This document shows positions 51,306 through 61,084 of a DNA stretch of 64,000 bases, piece by piece. Position 1 is the stretch's first letter; every line of letters starts with the position of its first letter. The stretch spans positions 13,330-77,329 of the forward strand of contig JAVBQY010000004.1 in the NCBI GenBank assembly GCA_031548545.1, given 5' to 3'. The DNA comes from UBA932 sp031548545 (GTDB lineage Bacteria; Bacteroidota; Bacteroidia; Bacteroidales; UBA932). A program made the translations under genes and the position numbers. The notes below the pieces were generated by a model. It had not been told where the DNA came from. It saw only the letters and a list, made by a program, of their open reading frames with translations, and did no database searches.

Positions 51306-52501
51306 GTCGTTTTTTTGTAAATTCTAATCCAATCAATGTCGAAATGTGCCGGAAGGTGGCTGTTGTTGGAGGCGCCGATGACTCCGGACGACAATTGCAG
51401 GAAGAGCGGCTCGTGTACGGTATTGTTCTTTTTGCAGATTTCTGTTCCGTTTATTTTCCAACAGATATTTTCCTTGTTCCACTCTATCGTAACAATATAG
51501 AAATCATTGGGGCTTAACCTTGCCCGGCGCCGTTCGGCCTGTGTTCCGGAGGTATTGTAAATACCTGTTTCCAGCTGTCCGTTACAATAGTTAAACAGGC
51601 TGATGCCCGGCGTTGTAGCGGTGCCATGGAGCCAGCAGGCGTGGTAGATATTTTTGCAGGAAGGTACACGCAGTTTGAGCTCTATTTTGCCATACTGCAG
51701 TTGAAAGCTGTCTACCGTGCTGACTAAGCCCGAGGTATAAGGGAACTTGCGCGGCACGAAACCGAATTGTCGGTCCCAGGCCATACCGTCCGCCTCTTCC
51801 TTGCGGGTAATAATTTTCAATTGTTTGCTTTCGGCTATGGCATTCTTCTCGTTCACGGCATGCTGTTCGGCATTTTGTACAAAATGCCGGTTGAGTATAT
51901 CCCGGTTCCGGTAGGCCGCGGTGCTCCAGCGGCTGTCAAGCTGGTTGTTTTCGAACTCATCATCAAAGACTACATTCCAGCTGTCCATTTCCTTAAAAGT
52001 CTCCTCATATTTTTTCCGGAGACGGAAATAAGTTTTTACCATGCCGGATTGTTTCAGTTGCCGGTATTCGAGGTATTGCTTATGGGCGTCGCATTCTTTA
52101 TGCTTATGCTTGTTTTTCAGGTGTACCACACGCTGCTTGAAAGCAGAAGAACGAACCAGGTCATGCAGTTCTTTGAATTCTTTCAGCAGGGCGGCATCGC
52201 TTTCTTCGCCTTTTTTGATGTAGGCTTTGATTTCCTTGTATTGCTTCAACTCCCGGTAACGGGCTTCCGCCAGGCTTTCAGGACTGTTCTTATAAACCCG
52301 CGCTTTGACCTCCTGAATATCGGCTTCATACCGGGGCGAGTTGATATAGTCATCCAGCGCCAGATAACGTTGAAAGGCTTCCTTGGCGGCTATGCTGTGG
52401 AAATTGACATAGCAGTCATCTGCCAGCCGCAGCTGTTGCTCATAATGGCGGGTAGACGGAAAAAAGCCAAAAGCGGTTAATATATTTGAAAAGCACAACA
52501 T
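51302..52501 (-). CDS. GH16-fold protein with helical repeats and no catalytic acids
   Basis: The 399-residue protein has an N-terminal helical part with about four degenerate 30-35-residue repeats (for example ARYRELKQYKEIKAYIK, LLKEFKELHDLVRSSAF, QYLEYRQLKQSGMVKTYF) at residues 40-170. A GH16/LamG-like beta-sandwich follows (YTSGLVSTVDSFQLQYGKIELK, CWLHG, DIDWIRIYK). At the place of the GH16 catalytic motif ExDxxE it reads PGISLFNY (298-305), so all three acids are absent. It is probably a carbohydrate-binding or structural protein rather than a glycosidase. It lies in one operon with the two-component system. Confidence 0.75.
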   Translation of the reverse strand: MLCFSNILTAFGFFPSTRHYEQQLRLADDCYVNFHSIAAKEAFQRYLALDDYINSPRYEADIQEVKARVYKNSPESLAEARYRELKQYKEIKAYIKKGEESDAALLKEFKELHDLVRSSAFKQRVVHLKNKHKHKECDAHKQYLEYRQLKQSGMVKTYFRLRKKYEETFKEMDSWNVVFDDEFENNQLDSRWSTAAYRNRDILNRHFVQNAEQHAVNEKNAIAESKQLKIITRKEEADGMAWDRQFGFVPRKFPYTSGLVSTVDSFQLQYGKIELKLRVPSCKNIYHACWLHGTATTPGISLFNYCNGQLETGIYNTSGTQAERRRARLSPNDFYIVTIEWNKENICWKINGTEICKKNNTVHEPLFLQLSSGVIGASNNSHLPAHFDIDWIRIYKKTT

Positions 52502-52505
52502 GATA

Positions 52506-53198
52506 TTATGCAATCAATTTAAATCCTTTTCCGCGGATATTGATGATTTGTATACTCGTATCATCACTCATGTATTTCCGGAGCTTGGTAATGTAAACAT
52601 CCATGCTGCGGGCGTTGAAATAGCTGTCGTCATTCCAGATGGCGAACAGCGCGGAATTGCGGTCCAGTACGTTGTTGCGGTTCAGGCACAGCAGGCGCAG
52701 CAGGTCTGCTTCTTTGGCCGTTAACCGGATTTCTTTCTCATTAAATGACAATACCTGCTTGGTATAGTAGAATTTGTATTTTCCGATATCAAATACCGCC
52801 TGTTCCGGGTCTACCTGCGTAGAGCGCGTACGCCGCAATACGGCTTCTATACGGAGCTGTAGTTCTTCAATGCTGAAAGGTTTGGTCATATAATCATCAG
52901 CACCGGTTGAAAAGCCGTGGATAATATCTTCTTTCATGGCTTTGGCCGTAAGGAAAATGATGGGGATAGTGGAGTCGACCTGCCTGATATCCTGTGCTAC
53001 GGCAAACCCGTCCTTCTTAGGCATCATTACATCCAGGATGCAGATGTCGTACTTTTTGGAGCAAAAACCCTTGAAGGCCTTTTCTCCATCGGGGTACAGG
53101 TCGGTTTGGTAGCCACGAGCATTGAGGTAATCACATAGTAATGTCCCCATGTTCTCTTCATCTTCGGCTAACAAAATCGCAGTTTTTTTCATTTCCAT
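52506..53198 (-). CDS. OmpR-family response regulator
   Basis: The 230-residue protein has a receiver domain with acidic pocket (AEDEEN), phospho-acceptor Asp (CILDVMMPKKDG), Thr (FLTAKA) and Lys (YMTKPF), then an OmpR winged helix (about 130-228). It is 19 bases behind its kinase gene. It resembles RprY of Bacteroides in size and layout, but that assignment is tentative. Confidence 0.93.
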   Translation of the reverse strand: MEMKKTAILLAEDEENMGTLLCDYLNARGYQTDLYPDGEKAFKGFCSKKYDICILDVMMPKKDGFAVAQDIRQVDSTIPIIFLTAKAMKEDIIHGFSTGADDYMTKPFSIEELQLRIEAVLRRTRSTQVDPEQAVFDIGKYKFYYTKQVLSFNEKEIRLTAKEADLLRLLCLNRNNVLDRNSALFAIWNDDSYFNARSMDVYITKLRKYMSDDTSIQIINIRGKGFKLIA

Positions 53199-53217
53199 AA
53201 AACAAGCTATTAATTTT

Positions 53218-54534
53218 TTACATTTTTTTTATTACGGGCAGGACCACTGTAAACGAAGTGCCTTTGCCGGGCTCACTTTCCGGTTTGATTGTTCCCCGGT
53301 GCATTTCTACTATCTTTTTCACATAACTCAACCCTAAGCCGAACCCTTTTACCGTATGGATATTGCCGGTGGATACACGGTAAAACTTATCAAAAATCTT
53401 TTTCAAATCATCCTGGTGTATTCCTATTCCGTTGTCGGCGATGGTGATCGAGATACCGTCCTCCACATGCTGCGCCGTGATCATGAGTTCCGGATTTTCT
53501 TCGGTCCGGTATTTAATGGCATTATCAATGAGGTTGGTGAAGACATTGGTCAGGTGGGTTTCATCAGCCCATACAATAGTGCCTTGCGTATCGATTACAG
53601 TTTTTAAATGAACGTGGTTTTTCTCCAAAGAGAGGGAAAAATGAGCCAAAGTATTGAATAGTAGATTGGTTATGTCTAATTCTTTATATTTTAACTTTAA
53701 GTTTCCACGCTCAAAGATAGCAATTTGCAGGACTTTTTCCACTAAAAATTGTAATCTTTTGCTTTCGCTGAGGATAGTTTCTGATAAATAGGGTGTTCTT
53801 TGCGCCTTGTTTTGTATGTTTGGATCGTTTAACATCTGGGCCGCCAGTGAGATAGTGGCTATCGGGGTTTTTAGTTCATGGGTAATGTTGTTGACAAAGT
53901 CATTTTTCATTTCGGACAATCGCTTTTGTCTGAAAATAATCAACAAGTTGGCCGTGAAAGTACCGGTGATGATAAGGATCAATAGCAGGGAGGCTAAGAT
54001 CATTACCCCTGTTTTTTCGCGTATAACACTGTTTTTTTGTGGTATAGATAAACTTAGGGTATATAGTTGGAAATAATCGGGGTCTTTTGGAAAGAGGTTG
54101 ATGGCATAGGTGTTTTCGTGGGAGGCTGCATCAAAGCCGGAGGTGCAGAAAATGATTTCGCCCAGTTCATTGGTTATTCCGAATTCATAGGCGACTGTAA
54201 TATTCCGTTTGCTGAACTCTTTTTCGAAAAAGGCAGCGGTCTGATCCAATGAAATGCGTTGCCGGATGGGTATCTCGGTTTTAAAAGCCGCACTGTTATT
54301 TTGTCTGGGGTTGGGCCGGTCATAGACCGACGTCTGATTCCTGGTGGGGGTAACGTAGGTGTCTTTTTCGGCAATGTCGGAAACAACATTTTCCAGAATA
54401 AGTTGTATGTTATGGGTAAAGGTATTCTGCGCCGCCTGGCTGATAGAAAATATCCAACTCAGCTGCACGTAAATTAACGCCAGGGTACACACCGCGATAG
54501 CTGCGGCCAAGGCCCATATTAAGCGTTTGTTCAC
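53218..54534 (-). CDS. Sensor histidine kinase
   Basis: The 438-residue kinase has two membrane segments (about 7-30 and 180-203) framing a 150-residue periplasmic domain, then the H box (FVNNITHELKTPIATIS), the N box (NLIDNAIKYR) and G boxes (DNGIGIHQDD, GFGLGLSYV). It is paired with the response regulator downstream. It starts 18 bases after fabF, which suggests readthrough from the fatty-acid genes. Confidence 0.94.
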   Translation of the reverse strand: MNKRLIWALAAAIAVCTLALIYVQLSWIFSISQAAQNTFTHNIQLILENVVSDIAEKDTYVTPTRNQTSVYDRPNPRQNNSAAFKTEIPIRQRISLDQTAAFFEKEFSKRNITVAYEFGITNELGEIIFCTSGFDAASHENTYAINLFPKDPDYFQLYTLSLSIPQKNSVIREKTGVMILASLLLILIITGTFTANLLIIFRQKRLSEMKNDFVNNITHELKTPIATISLAAQMLNDPNIQNKAQRTPYLSETILSESKRLQFLVEKVLQIAIFERGNLKLKYKELDITNLLFNTLAHFSLSLEKNHVHLKTVIDTQGTIVWADETHLTNVFTNLIDNAIKYRTEENPELMITAQHVEDGISITIADNGIGIHQDDLKKIFDKFYRVSTGNIHTVKGFGLGLSYVKKIVEMHRGTIKPESEPGKGTSFTVVLPVIKKM

Positions 54535-54552
54535 CCCTAGGGTTTCCGCAAA

Positions 54553-55803
54553 TTAAATTTTCCGGAGCAAGATAGAAGAATTGTGTCCGCCGAAACCGAA
54601 AGTATTGCTCAAAGCTACTTTAACTTCACGTTGCTGCGCTTTGTTAAGCGTAAGGTTGAGTTTATAGTCGATGTCGGGATCTTCTTCTTTAAAGTTGATC
54701 GTGGGAGGAACAACGCCTTTGGTTATGGCAAATACACAAGCGATAGCTTCTACAGCGCCGGTTGCGCCCAGCAGATGTCCGGTCATGGATTTGGTAGAAC
54801 TGATGTTCAATTTGTAGGCATGTTCTCCGAACAGGGCCTTGATGGCTTTTAGTTCACCTATGTCTCCCAGGGGGGTTGAGGTGCCGTGCACATTGATATA
54901 ATCAACGTCTTCGGGTTTTAATCCGGCTTCTTCGATGGCCAGGCGCATTACATTGGTCGCGCCAAGTCCTTCCGGATGGGGTGCCGTGATGTGATAAGCA
55001 TCGGCGGTCATTCCGCTGCCTATAACTTCGGCGTAGATTTTAGCTCCACGGGCTTTGGCATGCTCGTATTCTTCAAGCATGAGCCCGGCGCCGCCTTCAC
55101 CCATTACAAAACCATCGCGGGTTTTGTCAAACGGACGGGAGGCTGTTGCGGCTTCTTCGTTGTTGGTAGAAAGCGCTTGTGCAGCATTGAAGCCGCCTAC
55201 GCTTACTTCGCAGATACCGGCTTCAGATCCGCCGGCTACGATCATATCGGCTTTTCCAAGCCGGATGAGGTTAAATGCATCGCCCAAGGCATGCGTGGAC
55301 GACGCGCAGGCTGATACCGTAGCATAGTTGGGACCACGGAATCCATATTTCATGGAAATGTGTCCGGCTGCAATATCCGCAATCATTTTAGGAACGAGAA
55401 AAGGACTGAAACGAGGAATCATACCACCTTCCACATACCCTTTGATGTCTTGTGTCAGAGAGTCAATACCGCCGATACCTGAGGCCCAGATAACACCAAT
55501 ACGGTCTTTATCCGCGGTTTCAAGATCAATGCCGCTGTCTTTTACCACTTCGTCGGCGGCGACCAGCGCAAATTGCGCGTAAAGGTCTAATTTACGCGCA
55601 TCTTTGCGGTCAATACCGTATCGACTGGGGTCGAAATCTTTTACTTCACAGGCAAATTTTGTTTTAAAGTGTGTAGTGTCAAAACGGGTAATGGGGCCTG
55701 CTCCGCTTACACCTTTTTCAAGATTAGCGAAATATTCCGCTACATTGTTGCCGAGCGGATTAATGGTTCCTAAACCGGTAATTACAACACGTTTTAATTG
55801 CAT
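54553..55803 (-). CDS. fabF: Beta-ketoacyl-ACP synthase II
   Basis: FabF elongates fatty acids by condensing malonyl-ACP with acyl-ACP. The 416-residue protein has the active-site Cys (TVSACASSTHALGD), and the two His motifs NVHGTSTPLGD and MTGHLLGATGAVE. It follows acpP by 43 bases, the classic acpP-fabF pair. Confidence 0.97.
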   Translation of the reverse strand: MQLKRVVITGLGTINPLGNNVAEYFANLEKGVSGAGPITRFDTTHFKTKFACEVKDFDPSRYGIDRKDARKLDLYAQFALVAADEVVKDSGIDLETADKDRIGVIWASGIGGIDSLTQDIKGYVEGGMIPRFSPFLVPKMIADIAAGHISMKYGFRGPNYATVSACASSTHALGDAFNLIRLGKADMIVAGGSEAGICEVSVGGFNAAQALSTNNEEAATASRPFDKTRDGFVMGEGGAGLMLEEYEHAKARGAKIYAEVIGSGMTADAYHITAPHPEGLGATNVMRLAIEEAGLKPEDVDYINVHGTSTPLGDIGELKAIKALFGEHAYKLNISSTKSMTGHLLGATGAVEAIACVFAITKGVVPPTINFKEEDPDIDYKLNLTLNKAQQREVKVALSNTFGFGGHNSSILLRKI

Positions 55804-55846
55804 AAAATTAAATTTTTAATTTAAAATTGCCCGAAGAAATAATTAA

Positions 55847-56083
55847 TTACTTAGCGTGTTCTTCAATGTAAGAAATGGCATCGCCTACGGTGGTGATTTT
55901 TTCTGCGTCGTTGTCAGGAATGGTGATGTTGAATTCTTTTTCGAATTCCATTACCAATTCAACAACGTCCAGTGAATCTGCTCCCAAGTCATTGGTGAAG
56001 TTGGCTGCAGGAGTGATTTCATTTTCATCAACACCTAATTTGTCAACGATGATGGCTTTTACTTTAGATGTTACATCTGCCAT
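55847..56083 (-). CDS. acpP: Acyl carrier protein
   Basis: The 78-residue protein has the phosphopantetheine attachment Ser in DLGADSLDVVELVM and the expected acidic composition. The ATG at 56083 gives the normal size; upstream codons in frame belong to the leader. The phosphopantetheinyl transferase at 34.6-35.3 kb could modify it. Confidence 0.97.
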   Translation of the reverse strand: MADVTSKVKAIIVDKLGVDENEITPAANFTNDLGADSLDVVELVMEFEKEFNITIPDNDAEKITTVGDAISYIEEHAK

Positions 56084-56145
56084 AATTGAATAATTTTTTT
56101 GGTTAATACTAATTGTTATTGTTTTATAATTTTCAAACAAGAGTG

Positions 56146-56153
56146 CAAAGGTA
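56146..56153 (-). promoter_or_regulatory. -7 promoter motif for acpP-fabF
   Basis: CAAAGGTA reads TACCTTTG leftward, leaving a leader of about 60 bases before the acpP ATG, longer than most here. Confidence 0.6.
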
Positions 56154-56204
56154 ACACATTTCTCTGAAATAAGAAAATTTTTTGCGTAATCCGTTTTTTT
56201 TGAT

Positions 56205-56212
56205 TAATTTCG
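56205..56212 (+). promoter_or_regulatory. -7 promoter motif (TTCG variant) for pyrH-frr
   Basis: TAATTTCG is a variant of TAnnTTTG, 22 bases before the pyrH ATG. Confidence 0.4.
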
Positions 56213-56234
56213 CTCAATTTAACTGATGTAGGCT

Positions 56235-56948
56235 ATGTCGCTTATTTATAAAAGAATACTCTTAAAACTCAGCGGAGAAAGTCTTTCCGGAGATGGAGAT
56301 TATGGCATAAACACTGTGGTGTTAATGCAGTATGTGCGTGATATTAAGGAGGCTGTGCGCGCTGGCGCCCAGGTTGGCGTAGTGATTGGCGGCGGTAATA
56401 TTTTTCGCGGATTAAGTGGTGTGGATAAAGGTTTTGACCGTGTAAAAGGCGACCAGATGGGAATGCTGGCAACGGTAATTAACAGCCTGGCGCTGCAGGC
56501 CGCTCTGCTGAAAGAGGGGGTAAAGGCGGTGGTGCTGACGGCCGTTTCCATAGAATCGGTAGGTGAGCGTTTTTCCAAGGACAGGGTCATGCATCATTTT
56601 GAAAACGGAGCTGTATGTATTCTGGCCGGCGGTACCGGCAATCCGTTTTTTACGACGGATACTGCGGCTGCATTGCGGGCGGCGGAGATTGAAGCTAATG
56701 TGTTGTTAAAAGGTACCCGTGTGGATGGTGTTTATACCGCTGATCCGGAGAAAGACCCTTCGGCGGTCAAGTATGCCCGCCTAACCTTTGACGAGGCCTA
56801 TGCTAAAAATCTGAAAGTGATGGATCTCACGGCATTTACCCTGTGTAAGGAAAATAAGTTGCCGCTCATTGTGTTCGATATGAACCGTCCGGGCAATCTT
56901 CAAAAAGTCGTGAACGGAGAAGCTATCGGTACGCTGGTTACCGCATAA
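56235..56948 (+). CDS. pyrH: Uridylate kinase
   Basis: PyrH phosphorylates UMP to UDP. The 237-residue protein has the amino-acid-kinase-fold motifs RILLKLSGESL, VIGGGNIFRG, GGTGNPFFTTDTAA and KGTRVDGVYTADP. It is followed by frr 36 bases later, a very common bacterial pairing. Confidence 0.97.
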   Translation: MSLIYKRILLKLSGESLSGDGDYGINTVVLMQYVRDIKEAVRAGAQVGVVIGGGNIFRGLSGVDKGFDRVKGDQMGMLATVINSLALQAALLKEGVKAVVLTAVSIESVGERFSKDRVMHHFENGAVCILAGGTGNPFFTTDTAAALRAAEIEANVLLKGTRVDGVYTADPEKDPSAVKYARLTFDEAYAKNLKVMDLTAFTLCKENKLPLIVFDMNRPGNLQKVVNGEAIGTLVTA

Positions 56949-56984
56949 TTAATGGTTGTATTTTTAAATTTTTGAATTCTCAAT

Positions 56985-57551
56985 ATGGATATTGTAAAAG
57001 CAAAAGAAACGGTGGCTGCAGCCAAAGATAAAATGCAGAAAGCATTGGAACACCTGGAGGCGGAACTGGTTACGGTAAGGGCCGGCAAGGCTAATCCGGC
57101 CATTTTCCACAATGTGATGATTGATTATTACGGTTCGGCGACTCCGCTGCCGCAGGTGTCGAGCATCACTACCCCCGATGCCAAAACCATCCTGATCCAA
57201 CCCTGGGATAAATCAATGATCGCTCCGATCGAGAAAGCGATATTGGCGGCCAATCTTGGTTTCACCCCGCAGAATAACGGGGAGCATGTGCGTATCAATG
57301 TGCCGGCGCTTACGGAAGACCGCCGTAAGGAGTTGGTGAAGCAGGTAAAGGCCGAAGGCGAACATGCCCGTATCAGTATCCGCAATGCCCGTCGTGACGG
57401 CGTGGAAGCGATCAAGAAATACCAGAAAGACGGCCTGGCAGAGGATATAGCTAAAGACAACGAAGCCGAATTGCAGAAACTCACCGACAGCTTCAATAAG
57501 AAAGTGGATGAGGCCCTGGACCGTAAGGAAAAAGAAATTATGACGGTGTAG
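56985..57551 (+). CDS. frr: Ribosome recycling factor
   Basis: The 188-residue protein has the RRF features: VRAGKANPAIFHNVMIDYYG, PWDKSMIAPIEKAI and VKAEGEHARISIRNARRDG. It splits post-termination ribosomes with EF-G. The gene ends the unit before a strong hairpin. Confidence 0.97.
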   Translation: MDIVKAKETVAAAKDKMQKALEHLEAELVTVRAGKANPAIFHNVMIDYYGSATPLPQVSSITTPDAKTILIQPWDKSMIAPIEKAILAANLGFTPQNNGEHVRINVPALTEDRRKELVKQVKAEGEHARISIRNARRDGVEAIKKYQKDGLAEDIAKDNEAELQKLTDSFNKKVDEALDRKEKEIMTV

Positions 57552-57580
57552 CTGTCACATAGCAGATGCGGACAAGTACC

Positions 57581-57637
57581 AAAATACAAAAAGACCGTAA
57601 GAAGAGGATTAACTCGCTTACGGTCTTTTTGTATTTT
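57581..57637. terminator. Bidirectional terminator between frr and DUF3109
   Basis: A perfect 21-bp inverted repeat (57581-57601 with 57617-57637; core GACCGTAAG/CTTACGGTC, A-rich outer left side, T-rich outer right side) with a 15-base loop. It serves frr from the left and the rocD-to-DUF3109 operon from the right. Confidence 0.9.
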
Positions 57638-57646
57638 CTTAATCTA

Positions 57647-58240
57647 TTAGTTCCCTAATTCCTTCGTCTCTTCCATCGCGTACACTTCTTCCATTTTTTG
57701 GTAAAACTCCGCTCCGAAGCGCTCGGTAATGGGACCTTTGAGGAACCTGAATACCGGTACTCCTTCTTGTTTGCCTTTTACGCGGGCGGCGTCACAGGCA
57801 TGCCAGGTGTCGTAGTTTAACCCCACGAGTTCACCCAACTGCTTTAACCGTATGGGGTAAATGTAGCAGGAAATGGGCTTGCGGTAGGGGGTCTTTCCAT
57901 CAAGGTAGGCCCGTTCAATGGCGCAATAGCAAACACCTTGTTCATCAAAACAGGAGTAAGCGCATTCTTTGCCTCCGATCAATGGGGTCACCAGGTCACC
58001 GTCAGGGTCAACAACGGTAAGCCCTTGCTCTTCCACAGCCTTGCGTCCCTGGGGCTTCATGTAGGCTACAAAATTTTCGTACTCCCGCTGCAGGATTTCC
58101 TTTTCTTCCGGGTTCAGGGGCGCGCCGCTATCACCCAATACGCAGCATATTCCTGCGCATTGGGTAATATCGCACACAAAGTGTTTTTCGAACAAATCGG
58201 CGCTGATCAGCTTATCGTCAATTTGAATAATTGCAGTCAT
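57647..58240 (-). CDS. DUF3109 family cysteine-rich protein
   Basis: The 197-residue protein has about ten cysteines in clusters (CDITQCAGICC, CAYSCFDEQGVCYCA, ISCYIYP, WHACDA), matching DUF3109, a relative of YkgJ-type metal- or iron-sulfur-binding proteins. Function unknown. Its start is one base after the M16 gene stop, so it is coupled with it. Confidence 0.82.
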   Translation of the reverse strand: MTAIIQIDDKLISADLFEKHFVCDITQCAGICCVLGDSGAPLNPEEKEILQREYENFVAYMKPQGRKAVEEQGLTVVDPDGDLVTPLIGGKECAYSCFDEQGVCYCAIERAYLDGKTPYRKPISCYIYPIRLKQLGELVGLNYDTWHACDAARVKGKQEGVPVFRFLKGPITERFGAEFYQKMEEVYAMEETKELGN

Positions 58241-58241
58241 C

Positions 58242-61064
58242 TTATTTCTTTTCCACGCCGGTAATCACCACTTCGGCATCATTGCCTTGTGAGAGCATAC
58301 CTTTGGCGAAATCCCGGATCATTTCAGGCGTAAGGCTGTTTACAATGTTTACATAATCAGTCAGCCTGTTGACGCCGGAGAAGGAATAGATGTCGAGCGT
58401 GTTTAACCAGTATCCGTTTTCCCGCAGGTCTTCGGTTTGCTTTTTGAGCATGTATTCTTTTACCTTGTTTACATCGGTTGCCTTGGGTCCCTGGCCGGCC
58501 ATCTGCTGAAGCCCTTCATGCGCTTTGGCCACCAGTTTGTCGCGTAGTTCGGCATTGGTGTCGAAGCTGATCATAAAGGTGAAATTGCCGTTCGGGTAAT
58601 TCCCTACCGATCCGCGTGCGCCTACACCATAGGTGCCGCCTTCTTCTTCACGGATAGTCTCGGTATAGACAATGCTCATGATCTGGCTGAGGGCGCTCAT
58701 CTTTACAATGTTTTCCAAGCTATAGTCCATCTTTCCGGAATAGAGGCTGTATACGGTTGTTTTAGGCGTAGTCATTTCCTTTTCGAAGTAATTTTTTACT
58801 ATGCCTTTAGGCAGGTCCATCTTTACATCGCGTTCGGTTTCCTTTTGTTTGCTGCCGGGCAGGGAGGCAATGTATTGTTCGGCCAGGGGTTTCAATACGG
58901 CCGGGTCAATATTGCCTACGAAGGTGAATACAAAGTCGCCGGCATTGCTGAAACGCGCTTTGTAAAGATTTACAATATGCTGGTAGTTGATCTGTTCCAG
59001 GTCGCCGGCTTTGATGCGTACGGCCAACGGATGGTTGTTGTAGAAGGTAGAGGCAATAGAATCCGAGAAGGCGGTCATAGGATCGGCTTCTGCATTTTCA
59101 AGCTGCGCTTTCATGCGCGTCATGAAGGCCTGGAATGCTTCCTGGTCCGTACGGGGTGCGGTGAAATGGAGGTACATCAATTGCAGCATGGTTTCCAGAT
59201 CCTTGGGGGAGCAGGAGCCGTTGAGCCCTTCGGAGCGGGTGCTAACGGAGGGGTTGATTGAAACGCGCTTGCCGGCCAGTACTTTCATCAGGTCGGTTTT
59301 GCTGAAAGCGCCCCAACCGCCGAGGCTGATGACCGGGTTGATCAGGCGGTCGTTGATAGCGTCTTTGCTGAAGTCTGTCAGCGAATAGCCTCCGTGGCTG
59401 TTTGCAATGAAGAGGATTTGGTCTTCTTTGAAATCGGTGGTTTTGATGACCACCCTGGCGCCATTGGACAGGGTCCATTCGGTAGTGCCGAGGGCGCTGT
59501 TAGCGGTTTCTTTCGTGATTTTTCCGGGTTTCGGCAGTTTGGCCACCAGCGGGTCATTGCTTACGGTTTCGGTATACGCTGTAATATTTTCTTTGCTTAC
59601 CTTGTCAAAAGAGGCCAGTATTTCATCTTTGGTCGGATAGGTCAGGCCGTCTTTCTGAGGACCGGTAACGGTGATGACAATATTCTTGTCGCTGATCAAT
59701 GAGGACGCGTACTTATTGATGGCTTCTAAAGGAACATTAGGGGCCAGTTGTTTGTAGAAGTTGTATTCGAACTCGATGCCGGGGATTACTTCACCGTTCT
59801 CAAAGTTGCGTACATATTCCTGTGCGTAGGCGCTGCTTCTTTGTTTCTCTCTTTCGTTATACTGGCTTTCCATCATGCGGAGGAAGTTGCTCTTGGCCCG
59901 TTCATATTCGGAGGCGGTGAAGCCGAAGCGGTCTACGCGTTGCAGCTCGCGCACCAGTCCTTCAAGTCCGGCGAGCGCTCCGCCTTCCTTTACACTGGCA
60001 TTGGCGGTGAAAGCGTCTTTGGTTCTGGATACGAAAAATTCGGCATCAAATACCATTGCCTGTAAGAAAGGGGCGTTGGGCTTTTGGATCAGTTCGGACA
60101 GCCGTGCGTTGAGCATGCTGCTCATGATGCTTTTAAGGAAGCTGTATTGCAGAGATACCGCCGTCGGTTTGAGGTTTTCCGGCAGGACGTCGTGTTTGTA
60201 GTAAATTTGTAGCCGGGTGGAGGTGGCTTCGGGATCGGTGGCAATGCTTACGATCGGCGCTTCATTGTCGGCTACCGGGAAGTATACCCGCTCGGTGGGG
60301 TTCACGGAGGCCGGAATGTCTGCAAAGAGTGTTTTGATCTTGGCTTCAATCTGGTCTACATTGATATCTCCTACGATAACGATAGCTTGCAGGTCCGGAC
60401 GGTACCATTCTTTATAATACGCGCGGATAAGTTCCGGCGGAAAGTTGTCTACCACTTCCATGATGCCGATAGGCAGGCGTTGCCCGTAGCGATTGTTGGG
60501 ATACATTTCGGGCAGCAGGGTGTTCCACATGCGCATCTGGGCGCCTTGTCCCGTTCTCCATTCTTCATGGATCACGCCGCGTTCTTTGTTGATTTCTTCG
60601 GTTTTCAGGGCAATGCCGGACGACCAGTCGTGCAAAATCAGCAGGCAGGTGTCAATAATCCCTTCGCGACTTACCGGTACGCTGGAAACATTATATACTG
60701 TTTCGTCGAAGGAGGTATAGGCATTGAGGTTGGCGCCGAATTTCACCCCGATGGATTCAAGGTAGTGCATCAGCATTTTGTCGGGCAGGTTTGTTGTGCC
60801 GTTGAAAGCCATGTGTTCAAGGAAGTGGGCCAGCCCGCGTTGGTTTTCTTCTTCCTGCATGGAGCCTACCTTCTGGGCAATGAAAAATTCGGCCTGTCCT
60901 TTGGGCTCTGCATTGTGGCGGATGTAATAAGTCAGTCCGTTAGGTAATTTTCCTATACGTACTTTAGCATCAATAGGGAGTGGCTGGGGTTGCTGCGCTA
61001 TGGCGCTTAGGCTGAACAGCAGCACCAACAGCATTGAACATAGAAAGTGAAGTGTTTTTTTCAT
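58242..61064 (-). CDS. M16 family zinc metallopeptidase (pitrilysin-like), secreted
   Basis: The 940-residue protein has a signal peptide (LLFSLSAIAQ) and tandem M16 halves. The active half has the inverted zinc motif HFLEHMAFNG with the downstream Glu in ERGVIHEEW; the C-terminal half is inactive, as usual. Such proteins degrade peptides in the periplasm. It lies 20 bases behind ctlX. ATG 61064 begins the signal peptide. Confidence 0.92.
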   Translation of the reverse strand: MKKTLHFLCSMLLVLLFSLSAIAQQPQPLPIDAKVRIGKLPNGLTYYIRHNAEPKGQAEFFIAQKVGSMQEEENQRGLAHFLEHMAFNGTTNLPDKMLMHYLESIGVKFGANLNAYTSFDETVYNVSSVPVSREGIIDTCLLILHDWSSGIALKTEEINKERGVIHEEWRTGQGAQMRMWNTLLPEMYPNNRYGQRLPIGIMEVVDNFPPELIRAYYKEWYRPDLQAIVIVGDINVDQIEAKIKTLFADIPASVNPTERVYFPVADNEAPIVSIATDPEATSTRLQIYYKHDVLPENLKPTAVSLQYSFLKSIMSSMLNARLSELIQKPNAPFLQAMVFDAEFFVSRTKDAFTANASVKEGGALAGLEGLVRELQRVDRFGFTASEYERAKSNFLRMMESQYNEREKQRSSAYAQEYVRNFENGEVIPGIEFEYNFYKQLAPNVPLEAINKYASSLISDKNIVITVTGPQKDGLTYPTKDEILASFDKVSKENITAYTETVSNDPLVAKLPKPGKITKETANSALGTTEWTLSNGARVVIKTTDFKEDQILFIANSHGGYSLTDFSKDAINDRLINPVISLGGWGAFSKTDLMKVLAGKRVSINPSVSTRSEGLNGSCSPKDLETMLQLMYLHFTAPRTDQEAFQAFMTRMKAQLENAEADPMTAFSDSIASTFYNNHPLAVRIKAGDLEQINYQHIVNLYKARFSNAGDFVFTFVGNIDPAVLKPLAEQYIASLPGSKQKETERDVKMDLPKGIVKNYFEKEMTTPKTTVYSLYSGKMDYSLENIVKMSALSQIMSIVYTETIREEEGGTYGVGARGSVGNYPNGNFTFMISFDTNAELRDKLVAKAHEGLQQMAGQGPKATDVNKVKEYMLKKQTEDLRENGYWLNTLDIYSFSGVNRLTDYVNIVNSLTPEMIRDFAKGMLSQGNDAEVVITGVEKK

Positions 61065-61084
61065 GTGTTGTAGTATTGAATTTT

